Shown here: positions 30,491-39,545 of the stretch, one piece after another
How positions within the stretch are numbered: position 1 is the first letter of the stretch
Layout of the letters: the number at the start of each line of letters is the position of its first letter
Source of the DNA: an uncultured Prevotella sp.
GTDB lineage: Bacteria > Bacteroidota > Bacteroidia > Bacteroidales > Bacteroidaceae
Length of the DNA stretch: 64,000 bases
Direction of reading: 5' to 3'
NCBI GenBank assembly: GCA_900317405.1
Contig: ONGP01000007.1
Span: forward strand, 1 to 64,000
The notes under the pieces: model-generated
The model's database searches: none
What the model saw: only the letters and a program-made list of their open reading frames with translations
What the model was told of the DNA's origin: nothing
Made by a program: the position numbers and the translations under genes

Positions 30491-30913
30491 ATGTTGCCAG
30501 TAATGTCTAAAAACAGTTGGTTTCCAACAGTATTTGACGATTTCTTGAACACTGACTTTTTGCCTCGTGCCAATAGTACAGCACCTGCAGTCAATGTAAA
30601 GGAGAGTGAGAACGACTACACAATGGAACTTGCAGCTCCAGGCATAAAGAAAGAGTATTGTCGTGTAGCCATAAATGATGAGGGTAACCTCACCGTTGCA
30701 ATCGAGAACAAGGCCGAACACAAGCATGAGGACAAGCATCATCACTATCTGCGTCGCGAGTTCAGCTACTCTAACTACGAGCAGAGCTACACGCTGCCTG
30801 ATGATGTGGTAAGGGACAAGATTACTGCAAAGGTAGAGGATGGCATACTGACCATCACGATGCCTAAGCACGAACCAAAGGAGAAGGTTTCAAAAGCTAT
30901 CGAGGTGTCATAA
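30491..30913 (+). CDS. Small heat shock protein (Hsp20/alpha-crystallin family)
   Basis: The 140-residue protein has the alpha-crystallin domain (about residues 33-135) with AAPGIKKEYCRVAI and the signature VEDGILTITMPK. Small heat shock proteins hold unfolded proteins without ATP. The gene stands alone, with a strong Shine-Dalgarno sequence and an upstream sigma-54-like element, which suggests strong inducible expression. Confidence 0.95.
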   Translation: MLPVMSKNSWFPTVFDDFLNTDFLPRANSTAPAVNVKESENDYTMELAAPGIKKEYCRVAINDEGNLTVAIENKAEHKHEDKHHHYLRREFSYSNYEQSYTLPDDVVRDKITAKVEDGILTITMPKHEPKEKVSKAIEVS

Positions 30914-30941
30914 ACTGATGACATTATAGCTTATAAGAACA

Positions 30942-30972
30942 TTAAAGCCCCACCGAATTGGTGAGGCTTTAA
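30942..30972. terminator. Terminator between hsp20 and pheS
   Basis: Stem TTAAAGCC-CACC / GGTG-GGCTTTAA with one mismatch, between convergent genes; usable in both directions. Confidence 0.75.
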
Positions 30973-30977
30973 TTATA

Positions 30978-32036
30978 TTAGTTTGCTGATTCAAATTCTT
31001 CGAGGAATCGAGTGTCGTTCTCAGAAAACATACGGAGGTCGCTTACGCGATACTTCAGGTTGGTGATACGCTCAACACCCATACCGAAGGCGTAACCTGT
31101 GTACTCCTTAGAGTCGATGCCGCAGAGTTCGAGTACGTTTGGATCAACCATTCCGCAACCCAGGATCTCTACCCAACCAGTGTGCTTGCAGAATCCGCAG
31201 CCCTCGCCGCCACAGATGAAGCAAGAGATATCCATCTCGGCACTAGGCTCTGTGAATGGGAAATATGATGGGCGCAGACGAATCTTGGTATCGGCACCAA
31301 ACATCTCTTTGGCAAACGACAGCAGAACCTGCTTAAGATCAGTGAACGATACGTTCTTGTCGATATACAGTCCCTCTACCTGATGGAAGAAGCAGTGTGC
31401 GCGGGCAGTGATGGCCTCATTACGATATACGCGACCTGGACAGATTACGCGGATAGGAGAGGTAAGCTTACCGTTCTCGTCGTGCATACGCTCCATGATG
31501 CGGGCCTGTACACTAGATGTGTGCGAACGCAGAAGGATGTTCTTGGTTACATCGTTGGGATGCTGTGACACGAAGAATGTGTCCTGCATGTCGCGGGCGG
31601 GGTGATCGGCGGCAAAGTTCATCTTGGTGAAGATGTGGTTGTCGTCCTCAACCTCAGGACCATCGGCCAGCACAAAGCCCATACGCGAGAAAATGTCGAT
31701 AATCTCGTTGGTAACGATGGTGAGCGGATGGCGTGTACCCAGCAGGATAGGGTATGGGGTACGAGTAAGGTCGAGTGTTTCATCGCCCGACTCCTGAGTC
31801 TCGCACTCCTCGCGCAACTGGTTAATGCGCTCGGTGGCTAGAGTCTTCAGTTCGTTAATCTTCATGCCGACAGTTTTTTTCTGGTCGGCAGCTACCTCGC
31901 GGAAGTCGTTCATCAGGGCTGTAATCTCACCCTTCTTGCTCAGATATTTCAGTCGGAGCTGCTCAACTTCCTCAGCGTTTTTAGCGCTCAAATTCTGTAC
32001 TTCTTTCAGAAGTTCGTCTATCTTATCAAGTATCAT
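30978..32036 (-). CDS. pheS: Phenylalanine--tRNA ligase alpha subunit
   Basis: PheS is the catalytic alpha subunit of the alpha2-beta2 enzyme. Class II motifs are visible: GRVYRNEAITARAHCFFHQVEG (motif 2 region, in part) and GFAFGMGVERI-like GYAFGMGVERI (motif 3). The N-terminal coiled coil binds tRNA. A CxxCxxxxCxxC-like insert, CFICGGEGCGFCKHTG, probably binds zinc. The beta subunit pheT is not in the window. Promoter -7 TACCTTTG lies on the minus strand at 32064-32071. Confidence 0.96.
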   Translation of the reverse strand: MILDKIDELLKEVQNLSAKNAEEVEQLRLKYLSKKGEITALMNDFREVAADQKKTVGMKINELKTLATERINQLREECETQESGDETLDLTRTPYPILLGTRHPLTIVTNEIIDIFSRMGFVLADGPEVEDDNHIFTKMNFAADHPARDMQDTFFVSQHPNDVTKNILLRSHTSSVQARIMERMHDENGKLTSPIRVICPGRVYRNEAITARAHCFFHQVEGLYIDKNVSFTDLKQVLLSFAKEMFGADTKIRLRPSYFPFTEPSAEMDISCFICGGEGCGFCKHTGWVEILGCGMVDPNVLELCGIDSKEYTGYAFGMGVERITNLKYRVSDLRMFSENDTRFLEEFESAN

Positions 32037-32063
32037 AAACTATAAAAATTGCAATTTTGCGTG

Positions 32064-32093
32064 CAAAGGTACTGAGAATATTTTGTACCTTTG
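32064..32093. promoter_or_regulatory. Divergent promoters of pheS and the DUF4348-like gene
   Basis: Minus strand -7 TACCTTTG at 32064-32071 and plus strand -7 TACCTTTG at 32086-32093, so the two core promoters overlap. Confidence 0.7.
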
Positions 32094-32140
32094 CCAAAAT
32101 TTTGAGAGAAATTATAAAGATTAGGTACTACATTGAGTAG

Positions 32141-32980
32141 ATGAAAAGGTTTATTTTAGCAATTTTTGCATTTGTGCTGATTATGTTCTCGTGTACGGGT
32201 AACAAGGCTAATCAGACAGAAGAAGTGCCAGCCGACAGTGTGGCTGACTCTATCGACACCACGGATGTTGACTCGATGGAGCTTCTGATAACAGAGACTC
32301 CAATGCCAAGAGCTGCTGATGCCATGTTCGACGATTTTCTGTTTAATTTCCTGGCCAACAAGAAGTTGCAGAAAGAGCGCGTGATTTTCCCACTGCGAGT
32401 GACTGAAAACGGTACCATCACCAAGATCGAGAAGGACGACTGGCAGATGGAGCACCTGTTTATGCGTCAGGGTTACTACACACTGCTGTTTAATAGCGAC
32501 AAGCAGATGCAGCTGATGAAGGACACTGCTGTGAACGAGGCTGTGGTAGAGAAGATTTTGCTAGCCAAGAATCAGATTAAGAACTACTTCTTCCAGCGCA
32601 TTAAGGGTGCATGGCTGCTCCGTGAAATCAAGGTTACCTCTATACAGAGTGATGCCAACGCATCGTTCCTGGCATTCTATCAGCGATTTGTAAACGATAC
32701 AGCCTTCCAGGTAAAGAGCATCAGTGAGACGGTAGACTTTGTAGGTCCTGATCCTGATGACGATTTCAACATGATGGAAGGTGTGATTACACCAGATACA
32801 TGGGAAGCTTTCGCACCCACATTGCCCCACAAGACACTCTACAACATTATCTATGGCAAGCCTCAGGAGGAGGGAAATCAGAAGATTTATCTGCTGAGAG
32901 GTGTGGCCAACGGACTTGAGATGGAGCTGCGATTCAAGAAAGAAGGTGGCAGATGGATGCTGAAGAAACTGATGACGTAA
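32141..32980 (+). CDS. DUF4348-like lipoprotein
   Basis: The 279-residue protein starts with a lipoprotein signal (cysteine in LIMFSCTGN, Cys18). An acidic Ser/Asp/Thr-rich linker follows, then a compact domain with FDDFLFNFLANKKLQKERV, which fits the Bacteroidetes DUF4348 family as I remember it. Function unknown; cell-envelope location. It overlaps or abuts the murB reading frame, so the two are cotranscribed. Confidence 0.75.
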   Translation: MKRFILAIFAFVLIMFSCTGNKANQTEEVPADSVADSIDTTDVDSMELLITETPMPRAADAMFDDFLFNFLANKKLQKERVIFPLRVTENGTITKIEKDDWQMEHLFMRQGYYTLLFNSDKQMQLMKDTAVNEAVVEKILLAKNQIKNYFFQRIKGAWLLREIKVTSIQSDANASFLAFYQRFVNDTAFQVKSISETVDFVGPDPDDDFNMMEGVITPDTWEAFAPTLPHKTLYNIIYGKPQEEGNQKIYLLRGVANGLEMELRFKKEGGRWMLKKLMT

Positions 32981-33000
32981 TACGAATTGAGATTTTAGAA

Positions 33001-34002
33001 GTGAGAATTGAGAAGGATTATAGTCTGAAACAGCATAACACATTTGGCATAGATGCCAAGTGTGCTCAGTTTGTGGAGTATAGCAGTGAGACTGAGGCTA
33101 AGGAGGTGGCCGAACTGCTACGTACCTCGCGCGTACCTTATATAATAATAGGTGGTGGTAGCAATCTGCTACTTACTCGCGACTATGAGGGCACGGTGGT
33201 TCACTCTGCCTGCAAGGGAATACGATGCGATGGCGATCGTTTGATATGTGGTAGCGGCGAGGTGTTCGACGATGTTGTGGCCCAGAGCATAAATATGGGG
33301 CTATATGGAGCCGAAAATCTGTCGCTTATTCCAGGCGACGTGGGCGCAAGTGCTGTCCAGAACATTGGTGCATACGGTGCTGAGGCTAAGGATCTGATTC
33401 GCTCTATCCGTGCGATAGAGATAGAAACAGGCAATGTTTGCATCATCGAGAATGCTGATTGCGAATATGGCTATCGCCAGAGCCGATTCAAGAAGGATTG
33501 GAAGAATAAGTATCTCATACTGAGTGTGGAGTATCAGTTCTCTGAGGTTTTCAAGCCCCGTCTGGACTATGGTAATATTCGTTCTGAATTAGAAAAGGAA
33601 GGCATCTGCGATCCTACGGCCCAACAGCTTCGTGAAACGATAATCCGCATCCGCGAGGCAAAACTTCCCGATCCAAAGGTGCTGGGCAATGCTGGTAGTT
33701 TCTTTATGAACCCAATTGTGCCTAGCGCAAAATACAATGAGCTTGCCGCCCAATACGAGGGTATGCCTCACTATGATATCGATTCTGCCAGCGTGAAGAT
33801 ACCTGCAGGATGGATGATAGACCAATGCGGCTGGAAAGGTAAGAGCATGGGTAGGGCAGGAGTGCACGATAAACAGGCACTTGTGCTGGTGAATCGTGGT
33901 GGCGCTACAGGTCAGGAGGTTGTGGCACTTTGCCAGCAGATTCAGGCCGATGTGAAAAAGAAGTTTGGTATCGACATATATCCGGAGGTTAACGTGATAT
34001 GA
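33001..34002 (+). CDS. murB: UDP-N-acetylenolpyruvoylglucosamine reductase
   Basis: MurB makes UDP-MurNAc, using FAD and NADPH, for peptidoglycan. Motifs visible are KQHNTFGIDA, the FAD loop IIGGGSNLLLT, NIGAYGAE and the C-terminal AGWMIDQCGWKG and GNAGSFFMNP. The frame is open from ATG 32953, inside the previous gene, but homologues begin near VRIEKDYSL, so GTG 33001 is preferred. The next gene overlaps its stop by four bases. Confidence 0.93.
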   Translation: MRIEKDYSLKQHNTFGIDAKCAQFVEYSSETEAKEVAELLRTSRVPYIIIGGGSNLLLTRDYEGTVVHSACKGIRCDGDRLICGSGEVFDDVVAQSINMGLYGAENLSLIPGDVGASAVQNIGAYGAEAKDLIRSIRAIEIETGNVCIIENADCEYGYRQSRFKKDWKNKYLILSVEYQFSEVFKPRLDYGNIRSELEKEGICDPTAQQLRETIIRIREAKLPDPKVLGNAGSFFMNPIVPSAKYNELAAQYEGMPHYDIDSASVKIPAGWMIDQCGWKGKSMGRAGVHDKQALVLVNRGGATGQEVVALCQQIQADVKKKFGIDIYPEVNVI

Positions 34003-34760
34003 AACTAACTTTTCTTGGTACTGGAACATCGTGTGGAGTACCCGTTATAGGGTGCCAATGCAAGGTTTGTCAAAGCACAGATCCTAAAGACAAACGTACC
34101 CGCTGTTCGGCACTGGTAGAAACAGACTCGACCCGCATATTGATAGATTGTGGACCAGACTTTCGACAGCAGATATTACCACAGCCTTTCCGCAAGATTG
34201 ATGGTATACTGATAACCCACTCGCACTATGACCACATGGGCGGAATGGACGACATACGTCCGTACTGCCAGTTTGGAGCAATAAACGTATATGCCGATAC
34301 GATAGCCAAGCAGTCGATGCTGCAGATGCTACCGTATTGTTTTGCTGAGAATCGCTATCCAGGTGTGCCTGCGATAGGATTGCACGAGATTCATCCCCAT
34401 CAGCCAATGCAGATAGGGGATATGGAGGTGATGCCTATCCAGGTGATGCATGGCAAACTGCCCATCTTGGGATTCAGGATAGGCAAACTTACCTATATCA
34501 CTGATATGAAGACTATTGATGATGGCGAACTGAAGTATATCGAGGGCACAGAACTGCTGGTAGTTAATGCTCTGAGATTCGACAAACCTCATCACTCGCA
34601 CCAGTTGATGGACGATGCGATAGCCTTTGCCCGCAGGGTGGGAGCAAAGAATACTCTCATTATCCATGTATGCCACGATGTAGGCTTGCACGAGGAGGTA
34701 AATAAGCGTCTGCCAGAGGGTATCTCGCTGGCATATGATGGACAGGAAATATATCTATAA
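33999..34760 (+). CDS. Metallo-beta-lactamase-fold hydrolase (PhnP-like)
   Basis: The 253-residue protein has the HSHYDH metal motif (His74-His79), plus TGTSCGVP and the Cys cluster GCQCKVC (19-24) that in PhnP-type phosphodiesterases binds an extra zinc. It is likely a phosphodiesterase of small phosphate esters, possibly cyclic phosphates; no phn genes are nearby. It overlaps murB by ATGA. Confidence 0.9.
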   Translation: MKLTFLGTGTSCGVPVIGCQCKVCQSTDPKDKRTRCSALVETDSTRILIDCGPDFRQQILPQPFRKIDGILITHSHYDHMGGMDDIRPYCQFGAINVYADTIAKQSMLQMLPYCFAENRYPGVPAIGLHEIHPHQPMQIGDMEVMPIQVMHGKLPILGFRIGKLTYITDMKTIDDGELKYIEGTELLVVNALRFDKPHHSHQLMDDAIAFARRVGAKNTLIIHVCHDVGLHEEVNKRLPEGISLAYDGQEIYL

Positions 34761-34824
34761 TTTGTAAAACATACGGTCTAGAACCTTAAAATAGGTTAAT
34801 TTGAGTCGATATTTTAGGGATTTT

Positions 34825-34855
34825 TTTGTTGAAATCGAAAAATGTCGTACCTTTG
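34825..34855 (+). promoter_or_regulatory. Promoter of a putative short transcript
   Basis: TTTG at 34825-34828 and TACCTTTG at 34848-34855, 19 nt apart. It points to a terminator only about 50-65 nt downstream, with no gene between. Confidence 0.65.
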
Positions 34856-34861
34856 CACCGT

Positions 34862-34926
34862 GTGTTTTTCATAGTATTAGATTTAAGGTTAACAAAGGTT
34901 GGGTCACAGCGGTGACCCTTTTTTTA
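34862..34926 (+). ncRNA. Candidate small RNA with perfect terminator
   Basis: From the predicted start near 34862 the transcript ends at the perfect stem GGGTCAC (34901-34907) / GTGACCC (34912-34918), followed by seven T residues. The next gene on the far side reads towards it, so the promoter cannot serve an annotated gene. The hairpin also terminates read-through from the murB operon. A 17-codon GTG frame fits inside but has little support. Confidence 0.45.
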
Positions 34927-35196
34927 TTATTTCTTCTTGCGTTTGCCCCTGCCAAATAAGTATCCGTAGCCCTTTATCAGTTTGCGTGCCAGCAGAAATG
35001 CATCGAGCGCCATAAAGCCATTGCTAACCAAGCTGGCTATATAGTCGCCCTTAGAGCTCTCGTCGCGCTTTAGGAACGTTTGGTTCCATAGCGAAGTTAC
35101 CTTTTCGCTGTCCTTCTGGATCTCATCGAGCAGGGCATCTTTGCGCTCACGAATCTCATCGAGTGTACAAAATTCGTTCTTATTATTATTCTGCAT
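34927..35196 (-). CDS. Hypothetical protein, third gene of the YtxH module
   Basis: The protein (about 89 residues from ATG 35196; an upstream ATG at 35214 is also possible) has a charged coiled-coil N-half, EIRERKDALLDEIQKDSEKV, a short hydrophobic stretch, FMALDAFLLARKLI, and a very basic tail, GRGKRKKK. It follows the holin-like gene by 7 nt. The trio YtxH / phage-holin-like / this protein is common in Bacteroidetes and probably works at the inner membrane. Confidence 0.7.
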   Translation of the reverse strand: MQNNNKNEFCTLDEIRERKDALLDEIQKDSEKVTSLWNQTFLKRDESSKGDYIASLVSNGFMALDAFLLARKLIKGYGYLFGRGKRKKK

Positions 35197-35203
35197 AGTT
35201 TCA

Positions 35204-35554
35204 CTATTTACCAAGTAAAAGACTAGCGAGGAATCTCACAAGAGGTTTCTCGATCCACGGTTTGCGGAAGAAGAAAAATAGTATGAGCAGCAACAGATAG
35301 AGCAGTGCTATGATGAAGAAGGCCAGGGCAGTACCCGTGAACGTAGCAAGCCAGAAGGCAAGTGCAAACGACAGGTATGTGAGCACGGCCACAATCACCA
35401 GAATAAACACGATAGCCAAGGCAGCAGCCGTAACCAGACGTACCACCTTGTCTATCATATCGAGCTTTACATATTCTGTCTGTAGCCCGAGATAGTGTTT
35501 TAGCACCTCTATCAGTTGTGCTATATTCTCAACGTTTTTATCGCTCGACAGCAT
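35204..35554 (-). CDS. Holin-superfamily III-like membrane protein
   Basis: A 116-residue protein with a soluble N-terminus, two long hydrophobic helices (residues about 40-72 and 75-95), and a basic end. It fits the phage_holin_3_6/DUF1469 group of stress-linked membrane proteins. Function unknown; not evidence of a prophage. It lies 3 nt after the YtxH gene. Confidence 0.8.
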   Translation of the reverse strand: MLSSDKNVENIAQLIEVLKHYLGLQTEYVKLDMIDKVVRLVTAAALAIVFILVIVAVLTYLSFALAFWLATFTGTALAFFIIALLYLLLLILFFFFRKPWIEKPLVRFLASLLLGK

Positions 35555-35557
35555 GTA

Positions 35558-35773
35558 CTACTCCTCCTCAGCAGCTGCGTCCTGAATGTCGTCAACGAGG
35601 TCTACAACCTCTTTGCGGCTCAGTTTGATGTTGTGCTTCTTCATGAAGTCCTCAATAGCGTCGGTGATTTTCACGCGTGTGTCCTGTCCCTTTTCGGGAG
35701 CTACCAGAATACCGAGGGCTGCTCCGGCGATTGCACCGCCAAGGAATGCGCCAATGTAACCTAAACTTTTCAT
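35558..35773 (-). CDS. YtxH-domain protein
   Basis: The 71-residue protein begins with a Gly/Ala-rich membrane segment, GYIGAFLGGAIAGAALGILVAP, in family style, then EKGQDTRVKITDAIEDF, the YtxH signature. Such proteins are envelope stress-linked. First gene of a three-gene transcript, with -7 TATATTTG on the minus strand at 35824-35831. Confidence 0.88.
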   Translation of the reverse strand: MKSLGYIGAFLGGAIAGAALGILVAPEKGQDTRVKITDAIEDFMKKHNIKLSRKEVVDLVDDIQDAAAEEE

Positions 35774-35823
35774 ACTCTTACTTGTTTATAAATTAATAAT
35801 GTAATATGTTAGTTATTTGTTTG

Positions 35824-35831
35824 CAAATATA
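35824..35831 (-). promoter_or_regulatory. -7 box of the YtxH operon
   Basis: TATATTTG on the minus strand, about 50 nt before the YtxH start. Confidence 0.6.
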
Positions 35832-36004
35832 CGAAAGTTTTCGATTGTAGTGCAAAAAAGCGCCAATTTTTTTATAAAAAAGTTGTGTTTTCTGCGATTT
35901 AACAAACTTTATGTGCTATTTTGGCTTGATTTAGCGCAATAATTAGTAATTTCGCACTCGAAATGTTGAATTAATAATATATCATAAATAAAAAATTAGG
36001 AAAA

Positions 36005-36499
36005 ATGAAGAAGTACACTGTATTGTGCGCAGGCCTGTGCCTCGCAATGGCAATGACAAGTTGTAAGACAAGTGAGAGCGCCTATAAGAAGGCATACGAG
36101 AAGGCAAAGCAGTATGACACAGCTCAACCTGCTACTCAGCCAACTATCGAGACAGCTCCTGTAGTAGCTCCTGTAGAGGCTAAGCCTGCTACCGAGACTA
36201 AGGTGGTTGACAATCTCGACAATGTGTCAGTACGTCAGGAGAGCGTATCGCTGGTTAGCGGTAGCGGTCTTAAGGCATTCAGCGTAGTTGTAGGTTCGTT
36301 TGGTGTTCGTGCCAATGCAGAGGGCCTGATGCAGCGCCTTAAGGATGCTGGCTACGATGCTCAGGTGGTAAAGAACGACGATAAGAATATGTATCGTGTT
36401 GTCGCCTCTACTTTTGCTGATAAGGCTTCAGCAGCTGCAAGCCGCGATCAGATTCGTGCATCATATCCCGATGCTTGGTTGCTTTATAACGCTCGTTAA
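36005..36499 (+). CDS. SPOR-domain lipoprotein
   Basis: The 164-residue protein has a lipoprotein signal (Cys20 after AMTS), a Pro/Ala/Thr/Glu-rich linker (35-75), and a C-terminal SPOR domain (about 90-162, FSVVVGSFGVRANAEGLMQRL). SPOR domains bind denuded glycan strands at the septum. It is probably outer-membrane-anchored and faces the peptidoglycan. It precedes ruvX by 9 nt. Confidence 0.9.
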   Translation: MKKYTVLCAGLCLAMAMTSCKTSESAYKKAYEKAKQYDTAQPATQPTIETAPVVAPVEAKPATETKVVDNLDNVSVRQESVSLVSGSGLKAFSVVVGSFGVRANAEGLMQRLKDAGYDAQVVKNDDKNMYRVVASTFADKASAAASRDQIRASYPDAWLLYNAR

Positions 36500-36508
36500 T
36501 TAGCAACT

Positions 36509-36922
36509 TTGGCTCGGATTCTTTCTATCGATTACGGTAAGAAGCGCACCGGATTAGCAGTCACCGATCCTCTGCAGATCATCGCTGGGGGATTGGCGAC
36601 TGTTGCTACATCCGAACTCTTCGACTACTTGCAGGCATATATTGCCCGCGAGCAGGTAGAGATGATTGTTATAGGCGAACCTCGTCAGCCCAATGGCGAA
36701 CCCAGCGAGAATCTTGCTCGAGTACAGCAGTTCGTAAACCGTTGGCGCAAGGCCGTTCCGCAGGTTCCTATCCAGTTTTATGATGAGCGTTTTACATCTG
36801 TATTAGCCCATCAGGCCATGCTTGACGGTGGACTTAAGAAGAAGGCTCGCCAGAACAAGGGCTTGGTAGATGAAATCTCGGCCACAATCATCCTGGAAGA
36901 CTATATGCGCTCAAGAAAATAA
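36509..36922 (+). CDS. ruvX: Holliday junction resolvase-like YqgF/RuvX
   Basis: A 137-residue RNase H-fold protein with ILSIDYGKKRTGLAVTD, the GEPRQPNGEPS segment, and FYDERFTSVLA, all family motifs. YqgF acts in pre-16S rRNA processing or in junction resolution. No ATG is available at the right place: TTG 36509 (TTG-GCT-CGG-ATT) is the likely start. Confidence 0.92.
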   Translation: MARILSIDYGKKRTGLAVTDPLQIIAGGLATVATSELFDYLQAYIAREQVEMIVIGEPRQPNGEPSENLARVQQFVNRWRKAVPQVPIQFYDERFTSVLAHQAMLDGGLKKKARQNKGLVDEISATIILEDYMRSRK

Positions 36923-36949
36923 CTCTTAATTACAAACTTCTCAATTAGA

Positions 36950-37510
36950 ATGATATTACCTATTTATATATTTGGACAGCCCGTGCTGCGTAAGGTGGCC
37001 GAAGATATCACCCCAGATTATCCTCAGCTTAAGGATTTGATTGGTGATATGTGGGAGACACTGGCTGAATCAGAAGGTATCGGACTGGCTGCTCCTCAGA
37101 TTGGCAAGCCCATCCGTCTTGTAGTTATCGACCTCGATGTGTTGTCGGATGATATGCCTGAGTATAAGGGCTTCCGCAATGTTTATATCAATGCTCACAT
37201 CGTGGAGTACGACGAGTCGAAGACTGATGTTTCAGAGGAGGGATGCTTGTCGCTGCCTGCAATCCACGAGAAGGTTACACGTCCTACACGTATCCATGTG
37301 GAGTGGGATGACGAGAACTTTGAGCACCACGATGAGTGGGTAGATGGATACCTGGCTCGTGTAATGCAGCATGAGTTCGACCATCTTGACGGTAAGATGT
37401 TTATCGACCGTATTTCTCAGCTCCGCAAACAGCTCATCAAGAGCAAGTTGCGTGCCCTCACCCAGGGACGCTTCCGTTGTGGTTACAAGACCAAGGTCGT
37501 GAGAAAATAA
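36950..37510 (+). CDS. def: Peptide deformylase
   Basis: Def removes the formyl group from new proteins. Its three motifs are intact: [10 protein letters not shown] (43-52), EEGCLSLP with Cys99, and QHEFDHLDG with His141 and His145 as metal ligands and the catalytic Glu142. Length 186. It lies between ruvX and the TPR gene in one apparent operon. Confidence 0.97.
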   Translation: MILPIYIFGQPVLRKVAEDITPDYPQLKDLIGDMWETLAESEGIGLAAPQIGKPIRLVVIDLDVLSDDMPEYKGFRNVYINAHIVEYDESKTDVSEEGCLSLPAIHEKVTRPTRIHVEWDDENFEHHDEWVDGYLARVMQHEFDHLDGKMFIDRISQLRKQLIKSKLRALTQGRFRCGYKTKVVRK

Positions 37511-37513
37511 AAA

Positions 37514-39463
37514 ATGCGTCGCATTTTTCTGTTTCTGGCATTCCTGCCGATGTTGGTCCAGGCTCAGTTTAATACTGACCGTCTGGTAATGATAGGGCGC
37601 TCTGCGCTCTATTATGAGGATTATGTGCTGTCAATCCAGTACTTCAATCAGGCCATCAGCATGAAACCTTGGCTCTACGAGCCATGGTTCTTCCGTGGTG
37701 TCGCCAAGTTTTATCTCGACGACTTCCGTGGGGCCGAAAGCGACTGCTCCGAGGCTATCGAGCGCAATCCATATGTGGTTAGCGCCTACGAGCTTCGAGG
37801 CCTTTGTCGTATCAATCAGAAAAAGTATCATGAGGCAGTACAGGATTACGATCGCGCATTGCGATATGATCCAGATAACCAAGGGCTCTGGCACAATCGT
37901 ATCCTCTGCCTGATACAGGAAAAGAACTATGATCTGGCATTGGCACAGATTGATACGATGTCGGCCCGTTGGTCAAAATATGCTCGTGCTTATGCTATGC
38001 AGGCCGAGGTGTATCTGCTTAAGCAGGATACTACCAAAGCTGTAAAATCGCTCGACAAGAGTCTTGAGCTCGACCCTTACGATGGTGGCATCTGGGCTGA
38101 GCGTGCTGTTATCAGTCTGGCCCGTCAGAAGTGGAAGGAGGGCGAGGAGTTCCTCACCAAGAGTATCCACCTTATGCCTAAGCATTCGGGCAATTACATC
38201 AATCGTGCTCTTGCGCGATTCAATCAGAACAACCTGCGAGGAGCGATGGCCGACTATGATACGGCCCTCGACCTTGATCCGAATAACTTTCTTGGTCACT
38301 ATAATCGTGGACTGCTTCGTGCTCAGGTGGGCGACGACAATCGCGGTATCGAAGACTTCGACTTTGTGCTGAAACTTGAGCCTGACAACATCATGGCTCT
38401 GTTCAATCGTGCGCTGTTGCTCGAGCAGACTGGTAATCTGCGAGCTGCCATCCGCGACTATTCAAAGGTGATCGAGGAGTATCCTAACTTCTGGTTCGGA
38501 CTTCAGCATCGTGCGTCGTGCTATCGCCGATTGGGTAATAACAAGCAGGCCGAACTCGATGAGTTCCGCATACTGAAGGCGCAGATGGACAAGCGTTTCG
38601 GCAAGCAGCCACGACTCTCGAAGAAACAGATGCGTAAGCGTAGCGATATCGATCCTGATAAGTATAACCAGCTGGTTGTAGCTGATGAGCAGGAGGTAGA
38701 GCACGAGTATAAGAGCGACTATCGCGGACGTGTGCAGAACCGCAAGACCGATGCTAGTCTGCAGCCTATGTACGGACTTACATTTGTACAGCCGCAGAAC
38801 ATCATCAAGACAGATACTCCGTTTGAGAATTCTGTTGATGCCTTCAATCAGACATCAGGCTCGCATACTGTATATTTGTCGTGCGAACAGCCTGCGGTCG
38901 ACGAGGCCCGTATGAAGCGTACATTCGAGTATATCGACTCGCTCAGCACCGTTATCGACAATGCCAAGACTACCCAGAAGGTGGCTCCGCTGTTGTTGCT
39001 GCGTGCTATTGCCTATGGTTCTATCCAGAACTTCGACAATGCTATCGACGACCTGAGCATCTGCTTGCAGATCGACTCCACATCATCGTTGGCTTACTGG
39101 CAGCGAGCCGTGTGTCAGGCTAAGATCAATGAGTTTAATGCTTCAGAGGGTACTAATGTAGAACTGAAGACGGCCAATGTGCTTGGCGACCTGTCGGATG
39201 CTATCAAGTTGGCACCACACAACGCGTACCTATATTATAATAGAGGTAACCTGTATGCCCAGCGTGGCGACTATAATCGCGCCATCTCCGACTACTCTCA
39301 GGCACTGACCTTAAACCAGGATATGGCCGAGGCTTGGTACAATCGCGGACTGGCCAAAATCTTTGCCAAACACGTAGACGAAGGTGTCGAAGATCTGTCG
39401 AAAGCAGGCGAATTAGGACTATATCAGGCCTATAGTGTCATCAAAAAGTATCGCGATAAGTAA
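37514..39463 (+). CDS. Secreted tetratricopeptide-repeat protein
   Basis: After a signal peptide ([18 protein letters not shown]) the 649-residue protein consists mostly of TPR units with repeating patterns such as [31 protein letters not shown] non-TPR stretch, basic and polar, spans about residues 355-440. TPRs form scaffolds for protein complexes; a periplasmic assembly role is probable. It follows def by 3 nt. Confidence 0.9.
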   Translation: MRRIFLFLAFLPMLVQAQFNTDRLVMIGRSALYYEDYVLSIQYFNQAISMKPWLYEPWFFRGVAKFYLDDFRGAESDCSEAIERNPYVVSAYELRGLCRINQKKYHEAVQDYDRALRYDPDNQGLWHNRILCLIQEKNYDLALAQIDTMSARWSKYARAYAMQAEVYLLKQDTTKAVKSLDKSLELDPYDGGIWAERAVISLARQKWKEGEEFLTKSIHLMPKHSGNYINRALARFNQNNLRGAMADYDTALDLDPNNFLGHYNRGLLRAQVGDDNRGIEDFDFVLKLEPDNIMALFNRALLLEQTGNLRAAIRDYSKVIEEYPNFWFGLQHRASCYRRLGNNKQAELDEFRILKAQMDKRFGKQPRLSKKQMRKRSDIDPDKYNQLVVADEQEVEHEYKSDYRGRVQNRKTDASLQPMYGLTFVQPQNIIKTDTPFENSVDAFNQTSGSHTVYLSCEQPAVDEARMKRTFEYIDSLSTVIDNAKTTQKVAPLLLLRAIAYGSIQNFDNAIDDLSICLQIDSTSSLAYWQRAVCQAKINEFNASEGTNVELKTANVLGDLSDAIKLAPHNAYLYYNRGNLYAQRGDYNRAISDYSQALTLNQDMAEAWYNRGLAKIFAKHVDEGVEDLSKAGELGLYQAYSVIKKYRDK

Positions 39464-39502
39464 ATTTTTCGATAAAGATGCCGCATTTAGGAATAAAAAC
39501 AC

Positions 39503-39510
39503 TATCTTTG
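39503..39510 (+). promoter_or_regulatory. -7 box of thrS
   Basis: TATCTTTG, 35 nt before the thrS ATG, immediately after the TPR gene. Confidence 0.65.
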
Positions 39511-39545
39511 CACGCAATTTAAAAATTCAAACATATATTGTAGAT

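Noticed and set aside
34862-34915. A 17-codon GTG-started peptide gene in the 34.9 kb transcript
   Set aside because: It would end inside the terminator hairpin and has no support beyond being open.
35204-35554. Holin-like gene as evidence of a prophage
   Set aside because: It sits in a YtxH module found widely in Bacteroidetes, with no phage structural, lysis or integrase genes nearby.
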